Position numbers and translations under genes: made by a program
Assembly (NCBI GenBank): GCA_963989385.1
Contig: OZ022501.1
Span: forward strand, 86,474,979-86,538,978
DNA: 64,000 nucleotides
Reading direction: 5' to 3'
From: Ctena decussata
Lineage: Eukaryota; Mollusca; Bivalvia; Lucinida; Lucinidae
The notes under the pieces: model-generated
Databases searched by the model: none
What the model saw: the letters and a program-made list of their open reading frames with translations, nothing else
Told to the model about the DNA's origin: nothing
Shown: in pieces, positions 14,101 to 29,100 of the stretch
Layout: every line of letters begins with the position of its first letter
Position numbering within the stretch: position 1 is the first letter of the stretch

Positions 14101-17100
14101 GATCACAATATTAAATGACATTTGGTTGGACGTTTGGGATCAACGGCGCTTGAGACAGTTTTTCAGTTTATATCGGTCCGTTTCCCAGAGAGAGGGAGAA
14201 AGAATAGAAAAATGATACATGTAGACGAGAGAAGAAAAAAAACAGCCCCCGCCCGCACCTCCTGCAAGCAGAGTAGGCCCTTGCCCAACTTTTATCTAAA
14301 TAAGTCGGAAGCCCCGCACTAGAAGTTATAACCAGCACAATCGCCCAACCACCACCCCAAAACGATATTAACTATGCCACTTGGATCTAAAAATAGAGTT
14401 TCTGCAAAAGTTATACAAAATAAAGATATGGTGTTTAAATTATATGTGTGTAAATGGTGTTCATACACAAAATGCGGTTTTTTGCGTTTTTCGCTGAATT
14501 TCTTACAAACCTCCTTGAAGTGACCAATTTAAAATTACGGTTCGGTTTGACCACTGTCAGAAGTGATGTGAGAACTATGCCAATTTATCTTATGTAACAG
14601 TGAAACTCTAACGCCAACGTGAATGGGATATGTGTCAATCAGCATAATTTTTTTGCCTAATCAGTCCCAGACACTTGAATATTTAAGTTTCAAGAGGGAA
14701 TGAAATCATTGAATGAGAAAGGAGTAGGTTCACGAAGGCTGAAAATCGGCCCTGTAAAATCGTAAAATTTCAAACATGTCAAATCAGTGATTTGTTGTTA
14801 CTTTTTATATGGACAAACATACAACTTTTATAAGCCATATGAATTTTGACGCTGTGGCCTTTCTCAAACTTGTCCGAATGGCATAAAGTAGCCTTGGGTA
14901 ACACTATTTTTCGATTTTTTTGCATCTTTTCGTATGTTTGACCAAATGCTATATATAGAGCCCAACCTTGTAACATCACAATATTTTGACAGTCTATGCC
15001 GCTGAAGATGGCAAATCATATGAAAAAAGGAGAAAATGGTACAAGGGTGGGCTCGATATGAGAAAAAGAATTTACTTGAAAAATATTCGCTAACCCAGCA
15101 AATACGTAACGTCATAAGCGGCGGGAAAAAGCAATGTTGTTTTCTTGACGTCACGATTTTGCTGACCACGCACCTGTAAATGTTAATAAAAAAAAAGAGA
15201 GAACGTTTGCAATAAGCAATGGTAAATCTATACACAAAAATATGTAAACAGTATTAGAATCCAGAATTTTAGATGAGTATAAAATGGAAATTTATCTAGC
15301 TTACGGGCATTTATATTGCAGGCCGGTAGGTGCAATTCCTCCTGCGTGCAGTCTGATGCACATCTTCGAGTTCAAAGCGGTTGTCTGTGATCCTTAATAT
15401 ATTTGTATTGTACTTGTTTGTTTCTTATGTATGATACTTCTGTTATTTTGAAATGGACAAGGACAAAAGTTTTGGTAATTTAAATGCCAAAATATTATTG
15501 TGTAAGGCTTCACGACACGCCGTTCTCACAGTACGTTAACCTAACATTTACAAGAGGCCAAAATGACGCACCCAGAGAAAAACCACCTTGCCCTCCACAA
15601 GCAGAACTTGGCTTTCTCACATACGTATATGACTCGAATTGGACTCGAACCCACACCAGTGAGAGGTCTGTGATCTCAAAGCAAATGCTCTAGTAGTTTT
15701 CATTTCCCCAACAACATACTGTCTCTTACAGTCCCCACGGCCCCGCTGTCTGCACCTATTTGTTGATATGTCCGGAAAATGAGATAACACGTCAAGTCGA
15801 AAACGTAATGTGACAGTAACGTCGGTTTATTTACGTCATAGTCGTTTTCTGACGTCATACGCAAAAACTGCTGAGAACAAATAGGTGATAGCACCATCGG
15901 ACACCTAAGAATTGCTTTTTCAAATAATTTTTCAAATTGTTACATCAAAAGTCTAACGACTTTATGTGCCTTGCAAAATATTTACCTCATGTATTGATTC
16001 GGTAAACATCAGCTGTTGTATGACGTCATACAGAGGAATCGGGGAGCATTCATTATTACACAGGTAACGGGCGTAAAATCTTTGTTAGGGGTACCCCCAT
16101 CGGACACCTTTATTTTCTACAGTACTAATTATGCACAAACAAATTTAATGTAACATTGTAAAGTCATATACTTGTTTCAGATAAATAAGCAAAATCAATT
16201 CAGAACTTTTGGTTTGGCATGAAAGGCAAAATAATGTTTGCTCCCTCAGAATGATGAAGTTTTTTACATTGAACTATTTATATAGATTTTAGCCAGTGTC
16301 GAGATGCAGACAAGTGTGCATTTTCTCTAATTAAACTAGGCGAACTGGAATATAATCCTTATATTATTTGTTAGGTGGCTAAAATCTCCATCCAATGTTG
16401 TTGGTTAGATCATGGAACTGCATTTAGGTAAGACGAATATTCACTGAAATGTTTACCCTTGTCCGGTAAATACCGTCTGTGAAAATTACGTTAACGTCCC
16501 CGAGATGAGAAAGGCACGCGAAAGTGTCGACAAAAAGACCACAAAACATTTTAAAAATTGGTATTACATTGGACGAGGTGCTACTCCTTTAAGCCGATGG
16601 GGGTACCCTGTCCGATGGGGGTACTCTCACGCTAGCATCTGATTTCAAGAAGAGAATTCTAACAGAGTATGGAAATTGAAGAAAATGAAATAACCTTCTA
16701 AGACCAGAGAAGACAGTTGTTCTGTACCACATACGCAGTAACACTCTAATAAACATATCATATAGCTAAATAGCCTGCTACTTCCGTCAGACTTTTTAAT
16801 TGTTTTTCCTGTAGAGATTCTTACTGGCAAGGTACATGCTGGTGGATCTCATGACAAAAATATATATATACTAGAAGAATTTCCAAAAGTTTGATAATCT
16901 GGAAACATGTTATAATAACCCTTCTCATGCTACATTTTCAGCTCATCTGACGCTAAAAACGGGGCACCCTTACCTAAGAAGCCATAAATTTTACAAACTT
17001 GCACCGATATGGTTGAAATTTTTACTCAATTGCGCCGACATGTAAGCCGCCATTTTGCATAGGTCAGACTGTCACGTGACGTTCATATGGTGGGCACGTG

Positions 17101-20100
17101 ACTAACCGGTGTTCATTCAAGACACTTAAAAAAAAAAAGAAAGTTTCAAAATATTATCCCCAAGTGTTTGCTTCGTAGGAACAAAGTGATTGCTTCCCTG
17201 GGGGCGGGATTATTGCTGAACGTTTATCGATAGTAAAAGTTTAGATGGACCAAGTCTTGTTTGAACAAGCTCGGGATCAAGTCAGTGTGGAAGTGCCTGG
17301 AAAAAACGATATCGAGAAATTCGTAAGTTTTTGACGTATTTTCGGCGTTTAGTCATTCTCAATACCAGTGGTGTGGGTAAAACCTTGCTCTGATAGAAAG
17401 CAGAATCCCTCCGTCGTAGGCTAACTACCACTGTTGGGGTATACTTGGTGTCTAGCGTGCCTGACAGGCTCACAAAGTGACCTCCCCCAACCCCCACCCC
17501 CCTCCAAAAAAAAAATAGTATATATACGCGATTAGCATGAGAAGGGTTAAGCTGTTCTTATGCATAACCGCTAGGGTCAGTGTTCGGACCTACTTTATTT
17601 TACTTTGTACGCAATAATGTTTGAAAAAATGCAGACATTTTATCCTCAGTCAATCTTCGGTGCTATAGGAGCATGGTAGTATAGATATACTATGGAAACA
17701 TTCTCTTCGGCCACTAAATGTTTAATAACATTTTGAGACTTCATAGTACCACACCTTCATTCCCTATATCGTCTGTAAAAAATCCATTGCATCTAGTATA
17801 TACATTGTACGCAATTACAGATTTGTATCGACACCCATTTAACAGTCCGTTTAAGTCTGCGTCCAACAGTCCTTCACACTTGAAGCAGTATGACTCGTTA
17901 AAAACGAAAACAAAAGGGGTCAGCGCAAACGCCGATTCTTTAAGAATTCTTGTGAATTTTAGACGAAAAAAAATAGGTTAATTACTCTCAGCTCATGGAT
18001 GGGTACAGCAGTTTGAACTGAGAGTTTTTATAAATGGCTCCGAAGAGTCAATTTTGTAGGGGAAAATATAAACTATCAAACATTTTCGAAACGGGTCCAC
18101 TTTGCTTCTTACGTACCCTTGGCCGACGGCCTTTTCGTATATCGTAATTCCCAATGCGTCATTTCATTTAAGGCGAGGGAACCCATCGCATTCAATAAAA
18201 TTATCCGTAACAAAATAGTTTTCGCATAACAGGCGCCCTTGTCGATAGAAAACTGTCGTGGTGTCTACCATGAACAATTACCAAACAAGCAAATTCGACG
18301 AATTTATGTCCCCCGCCTTGGAAACTAGGTCTCAACTGTATATACACTTAGTGTTTGAGCTGGAAAAGTGGCTAAGTTAAAAATGTGAAAAAAGTAATGA
18401 AAAAAATAATGTGAGGATTATATCCAAACAACATGCATATTTTCAGACCATGATCAAAACACCTGTGAAGTTTCAAAGGAATCGGCATAAAACGGTAGGA
18501 GGAGTTGCACACACAAGGTACCCACTATCTATTCACTTTGATAGTAAAAATGTATGAAAAATAGCTAAGTTCAATTTGCGAAAAAAGTAATAAAAAATAA
18601 TGTGAGGATTATATCCAAACCACATGCATATTTTCAGACCATGACCAAAATAGCTGTGAAATTTCAAAGGAATCGGCATAAACTGTAGGAGGAGTCGCGC
18701 ACACAAGGTACCCACTATCTAGTCACTAAGATGGTAAAAACGCCTTTAAAATGACAAAGTTCAACTTGTAGAAAAAGTGACAAAAAATAATGTGAGGATT
18801 ATATCCAAACTACATGCATATGTTCAGACCATGACCAAAACACCTGTGAAGTTTCAAAGGCATCGGCATAAAACTGAAGGAAGAGTTGCGCACACAAGGT
18901 ACCCACTACCTAGTCAATTTGATAGTAAAAACGCCTAAAAAATGACTAAGTTCAACTTGTGGAAAAAGTGACAAAACATAATCTCAGGATTATATTCAAA
19001 CCACATGCATATCTTCAGACCATAACATAAACAGCTGTAAAGTTTCGAAAGAATCGGCATAAAACTGTAGGAGGAGTTGCGCACACAAGGTACCTACTAT
19101 TTTAAGGGGACGGAAGGACGGAAATAAGGACGGAAGCACGGACAACGGAAGGACGGATGGACGGAAGGACGGAATGCCGAAAACCATGTCTTCCGCTTTT
19201 CTTCGAAAAGGCGGGGGACAAAAAGAGTAGAGGGTCAAGATTTAACCAGTTCATCGCTGTTTTAGAACAATTAGATCTATGCGAAGTTGTGGGACAAATG
19301 TGTTTAGCACCGGATCTTCTGATTGATCCAAAACTTGAGCTAAGGGGAATAATATACTATAGCCAAAATGCGGTGCTGCGCAAAAAGGCTGTCGGCCTAG
19401 GGTGCGTAAGAACCAAATGGACTTAGTACCCTTGACTTGCAAAGATGCAGTAACATGAAATAACTCCGTGACAAAGTATGTTTGATCAAACGCTCTGTGT
19501 TTAAAGCGCCCCGTTTCTTGCAGGAATATACTGAGCTTGCGATTAACAGAACTTACAAGATGTCGTATGTGCTCATTGTAGGTTTAGTCTTCATTAGAGG
19601 CTCTGTGAGTAGCCAACTCGTCCTTTGGCATTTGTTTGTGTGACCTTTTAAAAAAATCACAAATAGAAATGATCCCCCCCACACACACACACACACACAC
19701 ACACATTATAAAATCTGACATATAGTAGAATTTCAAGTTATAATCAAAACTTAATACACACGTAACACATATTGGCATGTATTCACGCCCGCTGAGTGTG
19801 AAGACAGACTTATAGTTTCTTATTTGGCAACAACTGCTGAAGAGAGGACCAGAAAGCACTTTTGATCGTTCCTTCCCAGACAAACTGGTGTTCGTTTGTT
19901 GTTCTATTGTTTAACGTCAACGCTAAACAGCTATGGTCATGTCGGGGCGGTCAGTTACCCTAAGCACACTATTCCTGGGCAGGCTTAGACCTCCTGAGTG
20001 GTTAACCAGTACTATTAGCGCACATACTTTCGCTTTCGCCAGTAACTGACAACTGCCCTTCTTGAATAAGCGGAAGGAGAAACGAAATTATGTGACCGTA

Positions 20101-23100
20101 CCGGGTATTGGACCCGGGACTTCTGGCTTTTGAGTCAGACGTGCTACCGATTGCGCTACGCGGCCCGGCAAGGCAAACCGTAGCTGACGGACACGTGGAC
20201 CGACACATGGGAATATGCATTAGCGAAGAGTAATCAATTATGTCTGATTTTTCGCCATCATTTTACAAATATTTAATAGTCACATACCCACACAAGCTTA
20301 CAAAAAGATGTGTAAACGCACAAATAAACGCGTGTTTCGTTCAGTCATGCTCGTTTATACTTCATACTTCAGATTTCACACTTTACAGTTCTTACTTCAC
20401 ACTTCACAGTTCATACTTCACACTTAACAGTTACATACTTCAAAAAAAAAAACACTTCACAGGTCATACTTCACACTTACCTGTTCATATAATTTTTCCA
20501 TCATGCAGGCCAAACCCTGGAACCAATAGACAGATTTACAGGTGCACAAGGGCTCCTGGAGAAAAATACAGCCACATCTAATATACCTAGGCAGAGAGCT
20601 CTAGCACTGCGAATAATAAGCGTTCAGGACAAGCTTATAACGTCGTTAACGTCATGAAAATTATCAAGTATGTCACGTGTGGTAGCGTCCGTTTATGACG
20701 TCACAAATGAGTATTTAAGGTGCCAGACTGTAAAAAAAACATTTTCAGTTACATCAATATACGATATAGTCAAATTCACCAAATTCTAAGACAGGGCCGA
20801 TTTGACCCTTCGTCAATCAACTCCTTTCTCCTGTATTGCCTGAGGTTTCTAGCTGTTGCTCGTAAGAATGGTCTCCAAGCCGCTCAGCGGAACGAATCCA
20901 TCGCTGCACCACCTGGCAACGAGTCTTTCTTTGAGTTTTAAATTTTAGACAAACTTTCATTTTAAATATGAACCGCGACACACGAAAGCCAACAAAGTGG
21001 TTGTGCGCCCAGCGCAGACTCCGATCAGCCTGGGCATCCACCCGGTCCTAGCAGAGTCTTCACTATGAGCTTAAAGGGTAACTAAGGGTCTCAGCTACAT
21101 CCGTGCGAACAGTGAAGACTCTGGTCAGACTGGGCGGATGCCCAGGCTCGTCTGAGTCTGCAATGGGCGCACAACCTTTTTGTTGGTTTTCTTATGTCGC
21201 GGTTCAATATATTGATTTGATATAGCTTAAAGAGCATTCCAGACTTTTTGGAAGCTTCTTTTATTCATGAGAATATTTGAATTGATCAAAACAATAAATA
21301 CAAAGAAAACATTGCTAGCACATACTGAAATGCACTGAAACAGCCTTGTCGAGAACAAATCAGTTAACATAAGGGAAATCATCTGGAAAAAATAATTATG
21401 TCTGTTCAAGGGAGGCAACAAGAAGCGAAATAACACTTACAAATAACAATAATACGGAAGCGCCTTAGCTCTGCATAAATCAGATTTGAAAAAAAATATT
21501 TGAACTATACTGCACTTTTGTTGCTGTTTCATAAGTTTTGATTTACAGATTTTAGAATTCTTTTAGTGTTAACTTAAAGACTATATTTAAGGCTAGCAAA
21601 AACAAGCAAAATCATTAAAAAAGATAATTGTTGCAGATTAAATGGAAGTGTGTTTCGTTATATGTCTCTAGTTGAAGAGTTGACAATAACTGTCCTGAAT
21701 ATGACTCACGTCAGGAGATGGTTTTTATATAAGCCCTTTGCTTACTGTCAAATCCTGTACCATTATTTATTTTTTTTACTACATATATGTAATTTCTATG
21801 AATAAATTATTGTTTAAACCAATATGACTCACGTGAGCTATGTCAGTAGGCACCCACAGCCGTATTATTGATACTTGGTAGCGACAATGAACTATTTCAA
21901 AATTGGGCTGTCCGATATGGAATTAAAAAAATGGAATGCGGTCAATTTTGAAATTGACCTGATTTCAAAATAGTTACCAACATGGTGCACTATTTATTTG
22001 TTTGTATTGAACCGAAAGTAGATATCAAAAGTAGATCTACGTCGAAAAAAGAAAATTTTGAATATCTGTGGCCGTATTCATAAAACGACTTAAGTGGTTG
22101 CTATGCTGTTGCTAAGGCTAAATTTCTTTGAAGGAAATTCCCTACAACTATGCAATTTGGTCTGGAGGAACAGTCTTACAAAGACTGTTCCTCCAGACCA
22201 AATTTCATAGTTGTAGGGAATCTCCTTTATAGATATTTAGCCTTAGCAACCGCATAGCAACGACTTAAGTGGCTTTATGAATACGGCCCCAGCAGGGTCT
22301 GTTTTCTATTGTATTTATATTACCATCAAGAGACAGAGTGCTAGTATTCACAGTGCATGCGACGGGAAAAAGACGAAGATTAAATATTCCTTGGCCTTTG
22401 ATATTATTGGCTACATTTTGACATACGTGTTAGTTGACCAATGAAATCTTGTAAAATGTGGAACACTATCAAAATTATACACGTCTGCGGCGCGAAAAAA
22501 AAAAAAAAAAATGCGAGATTTCATAAACCATAGTCTTTTAACAGATTCATGAATACCACCTGAAATGTACTTTCTTCTATAACAAAGACTACAAAGACGA
22601 TGAAGTTATACGATTTCGTCGAATAAGTATTACTATAACGCTTCGAAAACGACAACATTTCGTTTGCTTTTATATTGCAGCCGCCGTATCCTTTTGATTC
22701 TGAATACAAAAATCCCTGTTGGACAGAAGGGGGTTTCTTGCGATGTTTACCATATTTCTTCATTATTGGAGTAAAGAAATGTGGAACTTCAGAGCTATGG
22801 AGAAAGATAAAGGAACACCCAGACTTTGTAAGACCTACATTTGGGAAGGAGGCACAATGGTTTGCCAAAGGGCGCTTTAGTGAGATTTTATTTTATTTAT
22901 TTATTTATTTTTACTTTATTTTCTATTTTCATATTTATAATTGTTGTGAATCTAACTAACGTCAGATTTAGCGATATGCATTGTCATTTTGTTTTACTTG
23001 TTTATGTGCGTAAAATAAGTCACTCAACAGAATCTGAACAGTTCACAATGCTTCTTCTTTGCTCATTCCAAACGATTTTCATATACGATCTCACGGACAT

Positions 23101-26100
23101 TGGTGCCATGGCCAGGATAATAAATATACAAAAGTTGCAAACGCAAAGAGTGGGACATCGAGGTTTCATGGAGAGGGTTTTGCAGAAAATTGATATTCAT
23201 ATTCGTTTCATGTCTCAGTATTTTTGTCAGAACGTACAGTAATAGCAACAAAATGTTAATCAGTCATATTGGGCACTATCAGACTTGATTTTGTTATTTT
23301 CTATATTGCATTTGCTAATCTAATTATGTAGCAAACAGTATAGCAGAAACCATAGACCACAATTCCTTACAATGCGAAATGTATACAGTATGATATTGAC
23401 AATATATGTCTTCTGTAAACTAACAGCGAACAGAACACAAAATTTAATGCAGAGTACCGCACATTATAAAACAGAACAGTGGATAGTTAAAATACTTGCT
23501 GAACAGACCTAGTCCCGGTTATTCAAAACAAACGACGTCGTTAGTTAACGAAACTTTAAAATTTCAAACGTATTGTACGCAAATTCACTGCCATTTTTCA
23601 CTGCAAAAAAGCTCGACTCAATTTGTTTCAGATAAAAACAAATACAGTGTTGTTTTTATGAGTGATAGAGGACTAAACGAATCACCGACTGACGAATCAC
23701 TGACTGACGACTTCGTTAAGCTTACGATGCTTGAACAACTGGGCGCTGACCAGGTCAACAGATGACAATTCGGGGCCGTATTTATAAAACAACTTGAGTC
23801 GTTGCTATGTTGTTGCTAAGGCGGAATTTCTATGAAGGAGATTCCCTACAACTATGAAATTTGCTCTGGAGGAACAGTCTGAAAAAGACTGTTCCTCCAG
23901 GGCAAATTCATAGTTGTAGGGAATCTCCTTCATAGAAATGTAGCCTTAGCAACAGCATAGCAACGAATTAAATATAAGTATTGCCATAGATTACCAATTA
24001 GCTTATTTGCCAGTGTTTTTTTCAGACAAAGGTCATACGAATTTTGATACATATATTGACATGTTCCGAAATGTGGCGTTCGAATTACAATACCTAAAGA
24101 AGAACCAATCAGGAAACTTGATAACAGGTGAGAAAATTGTACATGTTTCTTATTTAACTGATTCAATGCAAGGGCAAATAACCCCTTTAGAAAAAACAGC
24201 TGATCTTACTTTAAAGTAAGTCTATGAAATTTCAGCAAGATTTTCCCAGACATAAAGGCTCTACATACGTAACAACGGACATTGACAAAAGCAGTTACTC
24301 TGGCCTGCAGATACCGAAATTTGTTCGTAAACAACCCAAAATTAGACATTCCGAAACCCAATAAGTATGCCAGCTTTGAGTAAAAATCTGTCTGTAAATA
24401 CTCTTTAACCAGAGGAAAACACGAAAGAGTGGTGGTGTATAAAAAACCAAACCGCTCTACCCTGCATCCACTGCAAACACATCTGGTCATAACATAACGT
24501 AAATCACTATCAGCATGAAACGCCAGTGCAGAAAGTTCGCGCTACTCTGTTAAAATGTTGGAACGCTTACGCCACTCGGAGGATTATGTTAGTTATAAGG
24601 ATTTATTTATCTATTTACCGTATTAATCCTTACTAACGTCATTGCTATAATAAACGCCTCTGCCCCTTTTTCCAACAATAATCTTATTTTGACTTACCAA
24701 CCTGCATATTTTTCATAAGTTTTAAAAGAGTGACAGCATGAAATCCTGTTTGCTTTTCTAGAGGACGTAGCTCTTCCAGATGGGGTCCATTTTTCAAGGA
24801 AAGAATTTCATCCTAGAGGAGCACATTTTTGTCCTTTAAATGCGTACCCCACCTGAGAAGTGAGGCATAAAAAAGACGTAAACCATTCACCACAGTACTG
24901 GTCATTATGAGTATTAGGCAGTGGCTCATTTACTACTCTTTAGGAACTGAATATGGCCGCCTTTTGTAAAATACAAAACTTTGGGGTCGTTTGATATTTA
25001 TTTATTTATTCATTTATTTATTTATTTATTATTTTGTAGGAGAAGCGAGTCCTTCTAACCTCTACATGAATACGCATTGGCGGTGTTTGCCGGGTAATGA
25101 GAACCTAACAGAGCCTAGATATATCAACTTGGACTATATACATCATTTCCTTCCGAAAGCAAAAAAAATTATCTTATTTAGAGATCCAGTTGAAAGGTAT
25201 TTGACTACATTTATTTACTGCACGAGATGCAGTGGTAGTTTGTTCCTTATTTGTTTGTTTTGAAGATACTCGCTACAAGGCTCAATGATTCCGAAATTCC
25301 AGAAATTATTATATCCCCCGCAAACTGTGTTTCTTTATGTGTGAGGATATATTGTTTTCACGTTGTGTGTCTGTCGGTCCTTCCTTCTGTCCGAAATGCT
25401 CGCTCAGTATCTGATTTTTAATGGTTTGATTTCATTGAAATTTATATAGTACTTGACCATCCACAAAATACAGGTTGAGTTTGAAAAGAAAGATTATGCT
25501 TCAGTTTTGACAGGATAGCCTCTGATAGACGTGAAAATTTGCAAATCTTTGGTTTCCGCTCAATAACTTAAGTTTAGTGGATTTCTTTGAAGTTTCAATG
25601 GAATATGACCATCAACAAAATACAGGTTGAGTTCGAAAAGGGGATTACGCATCAGTTTGGACAGGAGTTATGACACCTGATAGATCTGAAAAAAATGGGA
25701 AATATTCGGTTTCCGCTCGATAACTTCAGTTTAAATAACTGGATTTCTTTGAAGTTTATATGACACACGACAATTGGTAAAAACAGGTTGAGTTCGAAAA
25801 TGGATATTATGCATCAATTTTGGCAGGAGTTATGGTCCCTGACAGCCTCGAAGAATTAAAAAAAATAAAAACATTAGCTTCCGCTCAATAACTTAAGTTT
25901 AAATGAACGGATTCTTTTGAAATTCATTAGGTACATGAAAATGAAGGTTGAAAAAAGTGGTTGGCAGGAGTTATGGCCCCAGATAGTCTTAAAATGTGGA
26001 AAAAAAGGTTTCCACTCTGTAAGTTAAGTTTTAATGATCAAATATCTTTGAATTCATATAATATGTTACCATCAATGAAATGCAGGTTGAAAAGGATGTT

Positions 26101-29100
26101 CCGCATCAATTTGTGCAGGAGTTATGGCCCTTTAGACATCTGAAAAAATGAAAAATATTGGTTTTCACTTCGTAACTTAAGTTTTAATAAGTAGATTTTT
26201 TTTTTTAAATTTACATGGTACATGAACATTCGGAAGATACAGGTTGAGTTTGGAAAAGGAGGTTATGCATCAATTTGGACAGGAGTTATGACCCCTGATA
26301 GATCTGGAAAAGGGAAAATATTTGGTTTCCATATAATAAGTGAAAATAAATGGATTATTATGAAAATAATATGGTACATAAGCGTTAATAAAATACAGAT
26401 TGTGTGCGAAAAAGGAGGTTATGCGTCAATTTTGGCAGAAGTTAAGACCCCTGATATACTTAACAAGAGGGCCATGAGGCCCTGAATTGCTCACCTGGGC
26501 AATTGGCAACGTGGCTTTTTCTTATCATGTCTGAAATTGTCAAAATATGAGTCTTGGGTCAAAAGTCTAAGAATGACCATGACCGCTTGTACTCATAAAT
26601 CTTCATGTACTCATCAAGACAACCATATATACCATTTTTAGGCCAAAATCTTCAAAACTTTCCACGAAATCTTATGTTCTAGCATTTTCCCATATTTGAC
26701 CATGCCGCAATAAAGGTCAGGGTAAACCCAAGGCCATTTGAACACTCTTGGTGGTACTCTAGTACTTACCAAGTTTCAAGGCCATAGGTGTATTGGTTCT
26801 GGAGAAGAAACATATTAAAGATTTATACCATAAGTGGTAATGGCGGCCATGTTGGTCATGTGACCTTGACTGTTTGAACAAATTTTTATTCAATCAACCC
26901 CTGGAGGCTATATATGAAATGTGTTTACAATTGGCCCTTTGACTTTTGAGGAAATGGTTACCAATGTCAAAATATGAGCAATCTGGATCAACGGTCAAGA
27001 AATGACCTTGACCTCTTGTACTCATAATTCTTCATGACCTCATTAAGACAACTGTGTATACCAATTTTTAGGCCAAAATCTTCAAAACTTTCCATGAAAT
27101 CTCATGTTCTAGGATTTTCCCATATTTGACCTTGCCGTAAAAAGGTCAAGGTCAACACAAGGTCATAATTTGAACAATCTTGATAGTACTCAAGTACCCA
27201 ATGCTACATACCAAGTCTCAAGGCCATCGGTTAATTGGTTCTGGAGAAGAAGGTTTCTAAAGGTTTTTACCATATATGGGCATAGTGGCCATGTTGGTCA
27301 TGTGACCATGACCGTTAGAAAATTTTTTCATTCCCTCAAGCCCTGGAGGCTCTATATTAAATTTGGTCACAATTGGCCCAGTGGTTTTTGAGGAGATTGT
27401 TTGAAATTGTCAAAATATGAGAGTTCTGGGTCAAAGGTCAAAGAATGACCTTGACCTCTTGTACTCACAAATCTTCGTGTACTCATTAAGATGACTGTAT
27501 ATACCATTTTTAGGTTAAAATCTTCAAAACTTATCATGAAATCTCATGTTCTAGCATTTTCCCAAATTTGACCTTGCCGTATAAAAGGTCAAGGTCAACA
27601 CAAGGTCATAATTTGAACAATCTTGATAGTACTTAAGCACCCAATGCTACATATCAAAACTCAAGGCCATCAGTCAACTGTTTCTGGAGAAGAAGATTTT
27701 TAAAGGTTTTTACCATATATAGGCGTGGTGGCCATGTTGGTCATGTGACCTGGACCGTATGACTATATTTTTGTTCCCTCAACCCCTGCAGGCTCTATAT
27801 GAAATTTGGTTTCAATTGGCTAAGTGGCTTTTGAGTAGATTGTTAGAACTTGTCAAAATATAAGAGTTCAGGGTCAAAGGTCAAAGAATGACCTTGACCT
27901 CTTATACTCGTAAATCTTCATGTAGTCATTAAGATGACTGTAGATACCAATTTTTAGCCCAAAATCTTCAACAGTTTCCAAGATATCTTATGTTGTAGCA
28001 TCTTGCCATATAAAAGCATAAGGAAGCAAATTTGACCTTACCGTAAAAAAGGTCAAGGTCAACCCAATGTCATAATTTGAACAATCTTGGTAGTACTCGC
28101 GTACCCGATGCTACATACCAAGTTTCAAGGCCATCGGCTTATTGGTTCTGGAGAAGAAGATTTTTTCAGGTTTTTACCATATATGGGCATGGCGGCCATG
28201 TTGGTCATGTGACCAGGACCGTTTGAACAATTTTTCGTTCCTAAGGTCCCAGGAGGCTCTATATGAAATTTGGTTTCAATCGGCCCAGCGGTTATAGAGG
28301 AGAAGTCGTTTGAAATTGTTGACGGACGGACGGACGACGGCCGACGGACGACGGACGACGACGGACGACGGAGCCTTACCATCCTATAAGCTCCCCCGGA
28401 GCCGCTGGCTCAGGTGAGCTAAAAATGGGAAAAAGTTTAGTTTCCACTCATATCCAGATATAATTTTTGTCCAGTCAAGGGAATTAATCAGTTTGCACCT
28501 TTTTACGGAAACCAAAACTCTTCGGCTATTTCCACCGCTATGATGTACACAGTTCGACATGAACTTACACCTCTGATCACACCTCTGTTTTGGGGTTCAT
28601 ATCTATGTATCTAGACTATTCGAGAGTTGTCACCGTTTAAATGACTTACGAGTTCGGACTTACGATTTAGGTACTTTGACTACTCTCATTTAAGTACAAA
28701 AGCCGGATAGGGACATTTCTTATTTCTAACTTCTTACTTCTAACTTCTAAATTCTTACTTCTAACTTCTAACTTCTAACTTCTTACTTCTAACTTATTAC
28801 TTCTAACTTCTAACTTCTTACTTCTAACTTCTAACTTTGATATTTGTATGTGCGTGTGTGTATGGGTGCAAATCAGTGTGCGCGTCCGCAGCGAGCATAC
28901 ACGTGGGCGTGTGAACGTGTTTATGTGAGTGCGTCTGAACATCAGTAAAATTGTCCGTCCATATTTATATTCCATATATATATATATACGTTTTATGACT
29001 GTCCGACTGTTTGTCTACCCGTCAGGCTAATGTCTGCCTGTGCGTCCGAAGGTCAGTCCGTCTGTCCTTCTGTCTATCATATCAGTCTGTCTTTATGTTT

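Larger units (their letters stand above)
2104..22680 (+). other. gene A intron 1 (20.6 kb), repeat-filled
   Basis: The donor is GTAAGT at 2104 and the acceptor is TTTTATATTGCAG ending at 22680. The intron carries M1 elements, a 191 bp palindromic MITE, tandem-unit elements, a Mutator-like pseudogene, an HNH reading frame, SINEs and a palindrome near its 3' end (listed separately). I saw no additional sulfotransferase exon in it. Confidence 0.8.

Noticed and set aside
14864..15235. 123-residue minus-strand open frame
   Set aside because: Composition is typical of AT-rich non-coding sequence and no motif was recognised.
20100..20166. Functional tRNA gene on the minus strand
   Set aside because: A and B boxes are present, but acceptor-stem pairing is poor and a SINE body follows without a terminator.
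22521..22868. 115-residue open frame on the minus strand over exon 2
   Set aside because: It is the antisense shadow of a well supported exon with splice sites and catalytic motifs on the plus strand.
22841..23242. 133-residue open frame downstream of exon 2
   Set aside because: It begins inside exon 2 in another frame and runs through intronic AT-rich sequence; no domain signal.
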